A stretch of DNA of 64,000 nt from JALORV01 sp963724365. GTDB taxonomy: Bacteria; Pseudomonadota; Gammaproteobacteria; Burkholderiales; Burkholderiaceae_F. Shown in pieces: positions 37,115 through 46,868 of this stretch. The stretch is taken from assembly GCA_963724365.1 (NCBI GenBank), contig CAVRUR010000010.1:122815-186814 (forward strand). Direction: 5' to 3'. The position numbers and the translations under genes are program-made. Positions within the stretch are counted from its first letter, which is position 1; every line of letters begins with the position of its first letter. The notes under the pieces were generated by a model, which was given only the letters and a program-made list of their open reading frames with translations, was not told where the DNA came from and searched no databases.

Positions 37115-37360
37115 CGTCGCGCTCGATTTCCAGCGATGCTACCGCGGGATACGCAGCGTCCCGTTCGTCCAATCAGCGCACAGGTTCAAGCGGATCGAGT
37201 GCGTAGTTGAAGCAGTGAAACCGCCAACGCAACCGGCGGATGAGGATCGGCAGTTTGCAGCCCTGTTCAAAGTCGGGAAATGAGCCGGAACTTCGAAGGA
37301 GGAAAGGCGAGACCGCGGCTCCGCGAAACGTTGCAGCACCGCGGCCTTCGCTTCCGGCGG

Positions 37361-38326
37361 CTAGGTGTTCGGATCCCACCTGCCGCGCAGGTAGATGTCA
37401 ATCACATCAAGCCGAAAATGACCGATTTCGACACTCACCGCTTTCCTTGCGTCTCGATTCGGAATGCTGTGACCGAGTAGTACGTCGATGCGGTCCTGCG
37501 TGTAGGTGTGCCGCAGTCCATGGGCGCCAGCTGTCTTCTTGAATGCTCGCCGGCACGCTTGAGTGAAGGATGCTGCCCAGGGCTTGCCTCCCGGAATGTC
37601 GTAATAGCTCGTAAGATCGGCGCGCTCGTGTCGGACGCGGATGGGAGATGGTCTCCGACGTGCTTCCAGCGTGCCAACGAAGGGCATGGGAACAAGGACG
37701 GTACGAACCAATCCTCCCTTGCCCTGTACAGAGTAAAGCTCACCGGGCGGCATGTATGCGTGCAAATAGGGAGGAATCGGACGAGGATCGCGTGGCTGCT
37801 CACTTAGCGGGCCGATCGTGATCAGTTCCATGCTGCGCAGGCCAATAGCGGCGGCGAGCCAAGTCGAGAACGCATATGGTTCGGTCTGATGCGCCGCGAT
37901 GGTGGCAATCTGCTCGGCGGTATACGCCCTCGGTTTGAGACTTTGGGGCCGAGCAGACGTGAACCTCGGCAGTTTTTCTCCGGTCCACAGTTCCAAGGCC
38001 CAGCAGTCCGACAAGAGTTGCGCCGCGCCGACTCGCTGACTCCTTGCAAAGAGGTACGCCGCCATTGCGTCAGGCGGAAAGCGCTTGAGATTGCCTGCAC
38101 GATTCACCTCGAGAAACCGAGCGAACATGGCAAGGCAATTTGCAAAGATGTGCTGACTGCGAATCGATCTGATACATCGGCATCCGGTTTCGACTTCCTT
38201 TGGCCCGAGTTGAGTCAGCTGCATCGCGATCGCAAATGCATGTCTGCGATGTGTTTCGTCAACGGCAGAGTCACGCAGATAGAGTTGATCTTGAACTTCG
38301 TAAGGAGGGGAGTTTTCGAGGATCAT
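37361..38326 (-). CDS. Tyrosine recombinase (phage-type integrase)
   Basis: A 321-residue site-specific recombinase. The catalytic set is visible: Arg in GLRSMELITI, a Lys in QGKGGLVRTV, His-x-x-Arg in HGLRHTYTQDRI, His in VEIGHFRLD and the nucleophile Tyr in VIDIYLRGRWDPNT near the C-terminus. The N-terminal half (FARFLEVNRAGNLKRFPPDAMAAYLFARS) resembles a SAM-like arm/core-binding domain. ATG 38326, with GGAGAGAGG upstream, overlaps the stop of the small gene at 38323-38571 (ATGA). It lies at the far end of the island from tRNA-fMet. The subfamily is not recognised. Confidence 0.85.
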   Translation of the reverse strand: MILENSPPYEVQDQLYLRDSAVDETHRRHAFAIAMQLTQLGPKEVETGCRCIRSIRSQHIFANCLAMFARFLEVNRAGNLKRFPPDAMAAYLFARSQRVGAAQLLSDCWALELWTGEKLPRFTSARPQSLKPRAYTAEQIATIAAHQTEPYAFSTWLAAAIGLRSMELITIGPLSEQPRDPRPIPPYLHAYMPPGELYSVQGKGGLVRTVLVPMPFVGTLEARRRPSPIRVRHERADLTSYYDIPGGKPWAASFTQACRRAFKKTAGAHGLRHTYTQDRIDVLLGHSIPNRDARKAVSVEIGHFRLDVIDIYLRGRWDPNT

Positions 38327-38571
38327 TGGAACCTCTCTCCGCTCTTGGCGAGAACGCGGTAGATGGCCCTCTCGCCTGGCCGCCATCCCGTCTGCGAATC
38401 AACCCAATCACGTAGTTGTCTTATGGAACAGCCTTGAGTGCGCATGGAAACAATTTCGCGCGCAAATGGGGCAAGGGGTGAACGAAAGGTCGGAACATGT
38501 CGTGGCAGTGCGGGATAAAAGACGACGCGTCGCCCTTGAAAGTGCAGTGGCATTGCGAGTTTCGGTTTCAT
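38323..38571 (-). CDS. Small conserved-looking protein coupled to the recombinase
   Basis: An 82-residue basic protein whose stop overlaps the recombinase start. The C-terminal half, FAREIVSMRTQGCSIRQLRDWVDSQTGWRPGERAIYRVLAKSG, looks like a helix-turn-helix or resolvase-like DNA-binding segment; the first half (LPRHVPTFRSPLAPF) is not recognised. Its own ribosome-binding site is weak, while the upstream frame (38408-38776) has a strong one. The two could be one protein split by a frameshift near 38570. No function assigned. Confidence 0.55.
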   Translation of the reverse strand: MKPKLAMPLHFQGRRVVFYPALPRHVPTFRSPLAPFAREIVSMRTQGCSIRQLRDWVDSQTGWRPGERAIYRVLAKSGERFQ

Positions 38572-38776
38572 GTGGTCTGTTCCATCGAAGACTGTTAAGT
38601 TGAAAGAGTTTTGGATCCTTAGAAGTAAGAAGTCGCGGCTTTGGTCCGCGGTGGCGTTTCAGCGCCAACTCCTCCTGGGTGACGTCAATGGCTACAAGCT
38701 TTGCTAGCCGCTCTGGGGCACTGACCAGTCGAACTGAGTTGTGCAAACGCAGAACGACACTCTCTGTGATGAACAT
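38408..38776 (-). CDS. Hypothetical protein upstream of the recombinase
   Basis: The frame begins MFITESVVLRLHNSVRLVSAPERLAKLVAIDVTQEEL at 38776, with a good AGGAG 6 bp upstream. After about residue 68 it overlaps the gene at 38323-38571 in another frame and becomes serine/threonine-rich and unconvincing. A likely reading is that the first 68 residues belong with the downstream small protein, joined by a one-base correction near 38575. Unknown function; a part of the recombinase operon. Confidence 0.45.
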   Translation of the reverse strand: MFITESVVLRLHNSVRLVSAPERLAKLVAIDVTQEELALKRHRGPKPRLLTSKDPKLFQLNSLRWNRPHETETRNATALSRATRRLLSRTATTCSDLSFTPCPICARNCFHAHSRLFHKTTT

Positions 38777-39374
38777 GTTTGCTCCTACGTGAAGGCGCGT
38801 TGAAATCACGCGCCGTGGCTCTTGGAAATGCAGTCGATTGCCGAGCGATGAGCGAGCTAACTTGCAGCCAACTCAGGAAATCAGCGGCAGGGGGCTCGCA
38901 TCGACGTGCGCATGCAGCAAAGTGCTGGCATCTCAAGCTCGATGCGAGCGTTCCTCGACCTCAGGGTGATTGACTTCAGCTCACGGCTGTACCGTGGCAG
39001 CAACGCGCCTTGCGGCAGAGTCGAAATGGCGATCCTCTCGGAAAGAAGAACGCCGCACCAGTCAGGGATCTCAAAATCCCGTCGGGTGCAGACTCAACCA
39101 GCGCGTAAAACTCTTAGTGCTAGGAGGAGGGCTCTAGCTGGCCCGGTCGTCACGACCAACACACCGCGCAGTGGCGGCGCCTCGAAAACGAAATTAGTGT
39201 TGCACGTTCGCCGTGATTGCGCAACGGGTAAAGGCCGACAATGTTGCGGCCAATTCCGGGTGGGTCAGCCCAGTGTTCAGTCTCGCATCGCGTCCGGCAC
39301 AGTCAAAGAAAGTTGACGTAGCCTTGCGTAGCCAAGAGGTCAGTTGACACGATAGGAACGCAATTGCACGCGCC
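38777..39374. other. Island gap of about 600 bp without a supported gene
   Basis: It holds the upstream region of the recombinase operon. Several short open frames exist on both strands, but none has a recognisable motif plus a ribosome-binding site. Base composition is visibly less GC-rich than the flanks. It may hold decayed island DNA. Confidence 0.4.
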
Positions 39375-39605
39375 ATGTTGACGTCCGGGAAGCAGATCCG
39401 ATTCACGATTGACGAGGTAGAAAGTGCTCGGCAGCTGGGCATCGACCTTGCGAGCGTGCGCACGACAATGCAGTACTCGGACGCCATAGTTCGCTTGATA
39501 GGTGAACTCGAAGCTAATCGCCCTGAGCTACTCGAGAAGATCGCCCGAGCGTTGGCCGATAAGACAGGAAGACCACTGCCGGCCAAGTTGTGGCGTGTTC
39601 GATAG
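39375..39605 (+). CDS. Hypothetical small protein
   Basis: A 76-residue frame: MLTSGKQIRFTIDEVESARQLGIDLASVRTTMQYSDAIVRLIGELEANRPELLEKIARALADKTGRPLPAKLWRVR. It is predicted largely helical and charged, with balanced composition as expected of a real protein. No strong ribosome-binding site (AGGAA lies about 20 bp upstream). A long frame on the opposite strand overlaps it but is serine-rich and shadow-like. Not recognised; in the island. Confidence 0.4.
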   Translation: MLTSGKQIRFTIDEVESARQLGIDLASVRTTMQYSDAIVRLIGELEANRPELLEKIARALADKTGRPLPAKLWRVR

Positions 39606-39771
39606 CCGGCCGGTCTTGCTCCGATGGGGATTTTTCCACCTCAGCGGGCACGAAGGTACGTGACCTTGTGGGCGGGCCCGGAGGACTCCGCCGCTCCTCG
39701 GTGGCGAAAGAGTTGGTCTTCGGCCTGATGAGGTCGGAAACCTACCTGTAGCTTGTGTGATCAAAAGGCGC

Positions 39772-39924
39772 CTAGCGGCGTCGCGAAGTCAGGTTCTGTG
39801 CAGTGTGTGAGTTTCGCTGTTTAAGCCAGAAGTAGCCGGCCGTCACAATGATGCCCAGTCCCACGACACCCCAGAAGCCGGCAAAGCCGACGAGAGCGTA
39901 TTCGCCTGGCGATAAGTTGCTCAT
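39772..39924 (-). CDS. Tiny single-pass membrane protein A
   Basis: A 50-residue frame: MSNLSPGEYALVGFAGFWGVVGLGIIVTAGYFWLKQRNSHTAQNLTSRRR. One hydrophobic glycine-rich helix (about residues 9-33) precedes a basic tail ending TSRRR, suggesting a cytoplasmic C-terminus. The helix core FxGxWGxVGLGIIxT recurs in the peptide encoded just upstream at 39941-40000, and the DNA of the two is about 75-80% alike over about 45 bp at a 108-bp offset. Shine-Dalgarno is weak. Unknown function. Confidence 0.5.
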   Translation of the reverse strand: MSNLSPGEYALVGFAGFWGVVGLGIIVTAGYFWLKQRNSHTAQNLTSRRR

Positions 39925-39940
39925 GATGAAAGCTCGTATG

Positions 39941-40000
39941 TCAAAGGACCGTCGCAATGATGCCGAGTCCGACCAGCCCCCAGATTCCAAAGAACCTCAT
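39941..40000 (-). CDS. Tiny membrane peptide B, tandem copy of A
   Basis: A 19-codon frame, MRFFGIWGLVGLGIIATVL, in tandem with peptide A and sharing FxGxWGxVGLGIIxT. It is almost only a membrane helix, without the basic tail, and could be a truncated duplicate. Both starts sit in the context CATCATGA. GAAGGA lies about 13 bp upstream. Confidence 0.4.
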   Translation of the reverse strand: MRFFGIWGLVGLGIIATVL

Positions 40001-40150
40001 GATGAGGCAATCCTTCGAGGTCAACGGTTCGATCATGACGGTCTGGGTGGAATTCAATCCCACGTTACTCAGTCAGGGTAGTTCACACAAGAGTTCATGG
40101 CGCCGCCGGTCGCTCTCGTCTGACGGCATGACCGTGCATGCAATCCCGCC

Positions 40151-40744
40151 TTACGATCTGGCGAACCGCAGAAGTGGCGCGTAGTCGCGGGCATCGGCAG
40201 CCCGTAGGGCTCGCAGGTATGCAATTCTCGCCTCCCCGTTCGTCAACAAATTCGACTGTCCCCAGCTGAAGGAAGCCCTGCCGAGGCGGGTGATCAGTAG
40301 GTCGGCGATCAGCCGCGAGTGCCGCCCATTGCCATTTGCGAACGGATGAATGGCGACCATGCGATGGCTGAAGCGCACGGCGGCTTCGTCAGGTTCATAT
40401 GCTGACTGTTCAATCCAACATTGAGCATCACGCAGGAGGTCGACCACCTTCACAGCGATCTGCGCGGGATCACAACCGATATTCTTCTCGGTTGTTCTGT
40501 AGCTGCCAGCCCATCTCCAGGTCGCGTCGAACATGTGCCGATGCAGGTCCATCACAAACACTTCGGTCAGCACTTCCCTGCGTGAAGACCGCGCCCAGTC
40601 GAGGGCAGCCAGGATGTTCGTCTGTTCCCACTCGTTCAGTTCTTTCTGCGTCGTAATGTGAATAGGAATGAGGCCAACTGACTCATCGTGGTCCAGGGGC
40701 GTCGCGCCTTCGGGCAAGTGTTCCGGCACGGATTCCTCAGTCAT
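40151..40744 (-). CDS. Fic-family protein, 'mobile mystery protein B' type
   Basis: A 197-residue Fic-fold protein. Core motif HPFANGNGRHSR begins at His133. In classical AMP-transferases the position before GNGR is Asp or Glu (Mg2+ binding); here it is Asn, so AMPylation chemistry may differ. The region TEVFVMDLHRHMFDATWRWAGSYRTTEKNIG is typical of the mobile-mystery B group. It overlaps the end of the XRE gene by 8 bp, the classical A/B order seen in mobile contexts. The target is unknown; a toxin-like role with the A protein as regulator or antidote is inference. Confidence 0.85.
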   Translation of the reverse strand: MTEESVPEHLPEGATPLDHDESVGLIPIHITTQKELNEWEQTNILAALDWARSSRREVLTEVFVMDLHRHMFDATWRWAGSYRTTEKNIGCDPAQIAVKVVDLLRDAQCWIEQSAYEPDEAAVRFSHRMVAIHPFANGNGRHSRLIADLLITRLGRASFSWGQSNLLTNGEARIAYLRALRAADARDYAPLLRFARS

Positions 40745-41186
40745 TCCAGAGCACGGATCGACGCTTCTTGAGAAGATCCGCCTTCAGCGATGCGATCTGC
40801 CGTTCTACGAACTGCGGGTCGGTGCCTTGTGCTTCGAGGGTCATGGTGTGGGCGACCCTGCCAACGCGCTGTCTGGCCAGTACTTCTGCGCGTTGTTCGA
40901 CGCGTTGCCGGAGCGACCCGCGCGGGATCAGCACGTAGCGCATGTCGCAGCCCAGTGCATTGGCAAATCGCCGCAGCTGGGTGAGCGTGATTGTGCCTTC
41001 GGCCTCGGAAGCCTCGGCCGCGACGACCGATGGCGAGGTGATTCCGAGCTTGCGGCCGAGTTGGCGGGTCGTAATTCCGAGCGCTGTTCGGATCGGCTTC
41101 AACCAGCCGGAAGGGGGCACGGCAGGCAGTGGAGCGTCGATCAAGGCGCGATCGAGTTGAGACAGGCGAAGGTCGAAGTGTTCCAT
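40737..41186 (-). CDS. XRE-family regulator, 'mobile mystery protein A' type
   Basis: A 149-residue DNA-binding protein: MEHFDLRLSQLDRALIDAPLPAVPPSGWLKPIRTALGITTRQLGRKLGITSPSVVAAEASEAEGTITLTQLRRFANALGCDMRYVLIPRGSL. The helix-turn-helix spans about residues 33-70. It is the upstream partner of the Fic gene. ATG 41186 is chosen from the family start; the frame continues 13 codons upstream into operator DNA. Repeats phased at 33 bp begin 9 bp before the start and are a likely autoregulatory operator. Confidence 0.85.
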   Translation of the reverse strand: MEHFDLRLSQLDRALIDAPLPAVPPSGWLKPIRTALGITTRQLGRKLGITSPSVVAAEASEAEGTITLTQLRRFANALGCDMRYVLIPRGSLRQRVEQRAEVLARQRVGRVAHTMTLEAQGTDPQFVERQIASLKADLLKKRRSVLWND

Positions 41187-41194
41187 GGGATTAT

Positions 41195-41311
41195 TGATAG
41201 AGTAAAAGCTAGCGGACAGTAACATACTGATAGAGTAAAAACTAGCAAATAATGTAACGCAGATCGATTAAAAGCTAGCAAACAAGCCAGACCGCTAGAG
41301 CATCACCTAGC
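41195..41311. promoter_or_regulatory. Phased operator-like array upstream of mobile mystery protein A
   Basis: TGATAGAGTAAAAGCTAGC (41195-41213) and TGATAGAGTAAAAACTAGC (41228-41246) are followed by CGATTAAAAGCTAGC (ending 41279) and a degenerate ATCACCTAGC (ending 41311). Repeat ends are spaced 33, 33 and 32 bp, three helical turns, so the sites lie on one face of the DNA. The array lies between the XRE gene and a divergent open frame. Binding by the XRE protein is inference. Confidence 0.7.
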
Positions 41312-41327
41312 AATCAAAAGAGAGTTT

Positions 41328-41744
41328 ATGTCCATGCTGCGTCCTGGACCTGCCGGCTTGGCCCCGTCGGAGCCGCTGCCTAATCGCCCGATGACTGAAC
41401 CTTCCTCGTTTCGTTGGGATCACGCGAGCGTCTACGACCGGGCGTTTTCCAGAGCCGTTAGTGCTGGGGCCCCACCAAGGGACGCTGCGGCCGCAGTTGC
41501 AAACCTGTACCTGGATCAGCAACCGCGATTGACCTGCCCCATCGGGCGAACCAACCGAAGGTCAATGGCGGTGCGCGCGTGGGCGCAGAGAGTCAATGAG
41601 CCTGACGGTCAGAACGATGAGTGGTGGAAGACCCACCTGGCCTCACTGGGCACAGGAAGCGCACAGAGTGGGTACCGGCCCAAAAATGACAAGGGCTTCC
41701 GTTTGGAAGCCCTTGATTCTTCTGGTTGCGGGGGAAGGATTTGA
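41328..41744 (+). CDS. Doubtful hypothetical protein reading into tRNA-fMet antisense
   Basis: A 138-residue frame diverging from the XRE gene, with AAAGAGAG upstream of ATG 41328. The middle (RWDHASVYDRAFSRAVSAGAPPRDAAAAVANLYLDQQP) has protein-like composition. The last 15 residues are encoded by the tRNA terminator hairpin and tRNA 3' end, so the natural end is unlikely to be here. No recognisable domain. Confidence 0.3.
   Translation: MSMLRPGPAGLAPSEPLPNRPMTEPSSFRWDHASVYDRAFSRAVSAGAPPRDAAAAVANLYLDQQPRLTCPIGRTNRRSMAVRAWAQRVNEPDGQNDEWWKTHLASLGTGSAQSGYRPKNDKGFRLEALDSSGCGGRI
41691..41714 (-). terminator. Terminator of tRNA-fMet
   Basis: AAGGGCTTCC and GGAAGCCCTT form a perfect 10-bp stem with a 4-nt loop. 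Read on the minus strand it follows the tRNA by 8 bp and is followed by GTCATTTTTG, giving a short U-run. Confidence 0.8.
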
Positions 41745-41799
41745 ACCTTCGACCTTCGGGTTATGAGCCCGACGAGCTGCCAGACTGCTCCACCCCGCG
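41723..41799 (-). tRNA. tRNA-fMet (initiator, CAT)
   Basis: A 77-nt tRNA beginning CGCGGGGTGGAGCAG and ending CCCCGCAACCA. The anticodon stem-loop is CGGGCTCATAACCCG, with the three G-C pairs specific to initiators, and the 5' C is unpaired with A as in bacterial fMet tRNA. CCA is encoded. A TATAGT box lies at 41821-41826 on the minus strand. The 3' end faces the island, a common integration site. Confidence 0.97.
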
Positions 41800-41868
41800 G
41801 CAACTTGATGACAGCCCGCAACTATACAGGAAGTCGGTTCGGCCTTTGTGCTCCGGCTAGCGCAGCCA

Positions 41869-41898
41869 AGAAAAAGGGCCCGGATAAACCGGGCCCTT
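41869..41898 (-). terminator. Terminator of the PEP-CTERM protease gene
   Basis: GGGCCCGG, a five-base loop and CCGGGCCC form a perfect stem with A-T closing pairs. On the minus strand it is followed by TTTTTCTT, 23 bp past the protease stop. Confidence 0.93.
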
Positions 41899-41920
41899 GG
41901 TCCCCTGCCTTGACCTTAGG

Positions 41921-43049
41921 TCACTGACGCCGGCGACGACGCGCGCCGCCGAGAGCCAGCAATGCCAGGCCGGCCAGAGCCAGCGAACCAGGCTCCGGAA
42001 CGGTCGTGCGGATCCACTCGAAGTAGGACGCCAGCAGGATGCCGCCGCCGAGATCACCAAAGTCGCCGTTTGTACGATCGCACGATGCTGCTGGAGGCGT
42101 CGCGTCGCAGCCGTCGCCCCACCAGACATTGCCGCCGAACGTGTTGTTGGCCACGAGGATGTAGTTGCCGTTTGCATCCTTGATAAATGACGGCCCGCCG
42201 GAGTCGCCACCGCCGAGGTGACCTTCGACGGCGTTGCCGAGTTGCGCCGAGCAAACGCCGAAGGCCTCGCAGAAGAAGTCGCGGTTCACGGCGTTCTTCG
42301 TGCCGTCGAAGTCGTAGTACCAGACTTCCGCCGGACCGTTCGGATCGTTGCCGCCTTCGTCGTCGGTGTCGGTCAGGTCATAGACATTGGCGCCCTTGCG
42401 CTTGACGAAGAAGCTCGGGGAGACGGTGTAGCCATTGATGCCGTCGCCGCTGGTGCCGTAACCGACCATCTCGAATGTCGAGCCTTCCGCGGGTGCGTAC
42501 GGCGGAGAGCGCGTACTTTGTCACCGTATCCGGGACCGCGCGCACCAGTTCAACGATGGCAATGTCATCGTTCAGGCACACATCGGGGCCGAACACGACC
42601 GAACTGCCACCGCTCGCGCTGCAATTGGCGAATCCGTCGTAGTTCGGATTCATCGTGACCTTCTTCGCGACGTACAGGTCAGTAGCAGCGGTGAACGGAT
42701 CCTGGTCGTTCAGGACGATGCGAACATCGTTGCCCGGCTTCGTGATGTCAATCACGCTGCCATTGCCGTTGGTGTCGACACAGTGGGCTGCCGTGAGCAC
42801 GTGCGTCGGCGTGATCATCGCGCCAGAACAGATGAAGCTCAGGCCGTCATAGCGAATATTGATACTGACAACGCCGTTGAATGGGGATGTCGGTACGTTG
42901 GGGTCGACGCGGTTGGCCGGCGAATCCGGGGGCCCGCCCGATACCATCAGGGCTTGCGGGCCGTCGACTACCGGCGCAGCAAGGCTATCCACCGCCACCA
43001 ACATGGTTCCGACCAGCAAGGCAATCGGCGCAATCGAACTCAGTCTCAT
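41921..43049 (-). CDS. Secreted trypsin-like serine protease with PEP-CTERM anchor, one frameshift
   Basis: An exported S1 protease sorted by exosortase. Signal peptide MRLSSIAPIALLVGTMLVAVDSLAAP; catalytic His in VLTAAHC, Asp in CLNDDIAIVELV, Ser in GGGDSGGPSF. The C-terminus VPEPGSLALAGLALLALGGARRRRRQ is a textbook PEP-CTERM signal (VPEP, membrane helix, arginine cluster). The frame breaks near 42490 (SAV to AEGSTFEMVGYGTSG); one extra C explains it. A good sigma-54 promoter precedes it and the PrsK/PrsR genes are divergent, so regulation by PrsR is likely. Confidence 0.92.
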
Positions 43050-43095
43050 CCTTTTCCCCCGAAGATTCGCCTATCGATGGCGATAGAAGCGGGAA

Positions 43096-43111
43096 AGCAA
43101 TCTGTGTTCCA
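43096..43111 (-). promoter_or_regulatory. Sigma-54 promoter upstream of the PEP-CTERM protease
   Basis: On the minus strand TGGAACACAGATTGCT has GG and GC exactly 10 bp apart and matches most of TGGCACG-N4-TTGCW. It lies 47 bp before the protease ATG. PrsR, encoded next door, is a sigma-54 activator, which supports the call. Confidence 0.75.
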
Positions 43112-43396
43112 TGCGCCCGGGGACTTCCAAGTCACTGATCCGACAGGCGTGCATCTCGACCTCGGGTGATCGGATCCAAAACCCTGTAAGAATCTTCGAC
43201 ATGAACCGAGGTGTTCCGCTGCGACGCAGCGAGGTCCGGAGCGGGCGTTCCGTTTATTGCCCAATGCAGCCAGGGGACAGACTGCTACGCTGCCCGCCGC
43301 CTCACGAAGCCGTGACGTGACGCAGTCGTGTCAAGGCTGGGGAACAGAACATCCCGGGCGCAAATCACCAAGACCTCTTCTGCGACAAGGCCTTGC

Positions 43397-45493
43397 TTGA
43401 GCAGTAACTGGATCACAAACCCCGGCGTCTGGTCGTATGGCGTGGCAATGGCTGCCTTCACGGGCCTGGCGCTGCGCCTGCTCGTTCGCTGGCAGCCGGG
43501 TGGCAAGCCGGCGATGCTTCTCGCGTTCGCTCTCGCCACGGCGCTTGCGGCCGGCTGGGGCATGCACCTTTGCGGTCTGGTCGACCCTGATCACCTGGGC
43601 AGCCGCGTTCACGCTGGATCTGCTTCGGTCGGCGGCAACGTTGGGATTCCTCGTTGCCTTCCTCGGCGTGCGCGACAGTAGCAAGGGAGCGCAGCGCGCC
43701 GGTGCGTGGTGGATCGTGATGGCCTGCATCGGTGCCGCGCTGATCATTGTCCAGTGGCTGATCGGTGTACCTCCACCGGCGGGGCTCGAAGCCGAGCGGT
43801 TTTCCCACCCCATAGGATTCGCGGCCGCACTTGCCATTGCGATCTTCGGCCTGGTCCTGGTGGAGCAGTGCTATCGGCGGACTCCAGCGACAGCCCGGTG
43901 GCATGTCCGGCCACTTCTGCTCGGCTTCGCCGGATTGCTGGCCTATGACCTTGTCCTCTACTCGGATGCGCTGCTTTTTCGAGCGCTTGATGCTGATCTG
44001 TGGGCAGCGCGTGGCTTCGCGCAGGCGATAACGGTTCCCCTCTTCGTCTTGACGCTGGACCGCACCCATAACTGGTCGTTCGAGTTGTCCGTCTCGCGTG
44101 GCGTGCTGGTAGGGTCGACCGCACTGGCTGCGTCCGGCGCGTATCTGATGGTGATGGCGGGCGCCGGATTCATCCTGCGCTTTGCCGGCGGCTCCTGGGG
44201 GCGCGCACTCGAGGCGGCGCTGGTCTTCGCGGCACTGCTGCTGCTGGTGATGGTCGGACTGTCCGCGACTTTCCGCGCGAAGGTCCGAGTATTCGTGGCG
44301 AAGCACTTCTTCACTTATCGCTACGACTACCGGCAGGAGTGGCTGAAGTTCACGAACACCCTGACGTCCATGACTGCCGCGCAGCCCTGGGCGGCTTGCA
44401 TACAGGCGTTGGGCGACCTCGTCGAGAGTCCAGGCGGCGCGCTGTGGCTCAAGAACAGTGCGGGACAGTATCGCCAGGTGGCACGCGTGTCACTGCCGAC
44501 GATCGAGGATGTCGAGACGGAGTCGGCGCCGTTCCCGTCGTTCCTGCGGCGCACCGGCTGGGTGCTGGAGATCAGCGATGTGCTCCTTCGTCCAACCACC
44601 TACGACAACGTTGTCGTGCCCGCGTCCATTGCCAATCTGCCCGACGCCTGGTTGATCGTTCCTCTGCAGACCGCCGACGAACTGGTCGGCTATGTCGTTC
44701 TGACCAGCCCGCGCGTCCAGATCGAGATTGACTGGGAAGTGCGGGATCTACTGAAGACTGCCGGTCGCCAGGCCGCAAGTTACCTGGCGTATGCGATGGC
44801 AACCGAGGCGCTGCTCGAAGCCCGCAAGTTCGATGCCTTTCACCGGCTGTCGACGTTTGTCGTGCACGACCTGAAGAACCTGATTGCACAACTGCAACTG
44901 CTGCTCTCCAACGTCGAACGACATCGGGATAATCCGGATTTCCAGCGAGACATGCTGCGCACGATCGAACACGTTGTCGGCCGCATGCACCAGTTGATGC
45001 TGCAGCTGCGCCCTGACCGTACCGGAGGTGACCGTCCGAACCCGATCGATGTGGCGGCCGTGGCGAAACGGGTTCAGGCGCTGCGCACGGCGGGCCGGGC
45101 CGGACTGACGCTTGAAGTGGCTGACGGTATCCTCGCGTGGGCTCACGAGGACCGGCTCGAACGCGTGCTGGCACATCTGGTGCAGAACGCCTTCGATGCG
45201 TCGGGTCGCGAGCCGGAGGTGCGATTGCGTGGCGAGCGCATCGGCGACGAAGTGTTGATCGAGGTCAGTGACCGTGGATCCGGAATGACTGCAGAGTTCA
45301 TGCGTGAGCGATTGTTCAAGCCATTCCAGTCGACGAAAGACACCGGCATGGGCATAGGCGCCTTCGAGTGCCAGCAGTACGTGCAGCAGGTCGGCGGCAG
45401 CATCGACGTGCAGAGCGAGCCTGACGTCGGGACGAGCGTGCGGGTGAGGCTGCGCGCCGTCGCCGAGTCGCCGTCGGCGGAGGGAGCGATGGC

Positions 45494-45497
<4 letters not shown>
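43397..45497 (+). CDS. prsK: XrtA-system histidine kinase PrsK, one frameshift
   Basis: Membrane sensor kinase of the PEP-CTERM/XrtA regulatory pair. About eight N-terminal helices (VWSYGVAMAAFTGLALRLLVRW ... VLVGSTALAASGAYLMVMAGAGFIL), a GAF-like middle region, then the kinase core: H-box FVVHDLKNLIAQLQLLLSN, N-box HLVQNAFDASG, DRGSGM and TKDTGMGIGAFECQQYVQQVGG. The N-terminal frame (from TTG 43397) joins the main frame near 43576 after one base; TTT for TT fits. The start is tentative, with ACAAGG just upstream. The stop overlaps the prsR start. Confidence 0.9.
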
Positions 45498-46853
<1,356 letters not shown>

Positions 46854-46868
46854 CCAGAGGTGATACGC

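Noticed and set aside
37330..37400. T-arm-like GGTGTTCGGATCCCACC suggesting a tRNA fragment or attachment site
   Set aside because: It is explained as the codons for the recombinase C-terminus (GRWDPNT) on the other strand; no acceptor or anticodon arm is present.
39194..39586. A 130-residue minus-strand frame in the island
   Set aside because: Serine/alanine-rich with no motif or ribosome-binding site; it overlaps a more protein-like plus-strand frame.
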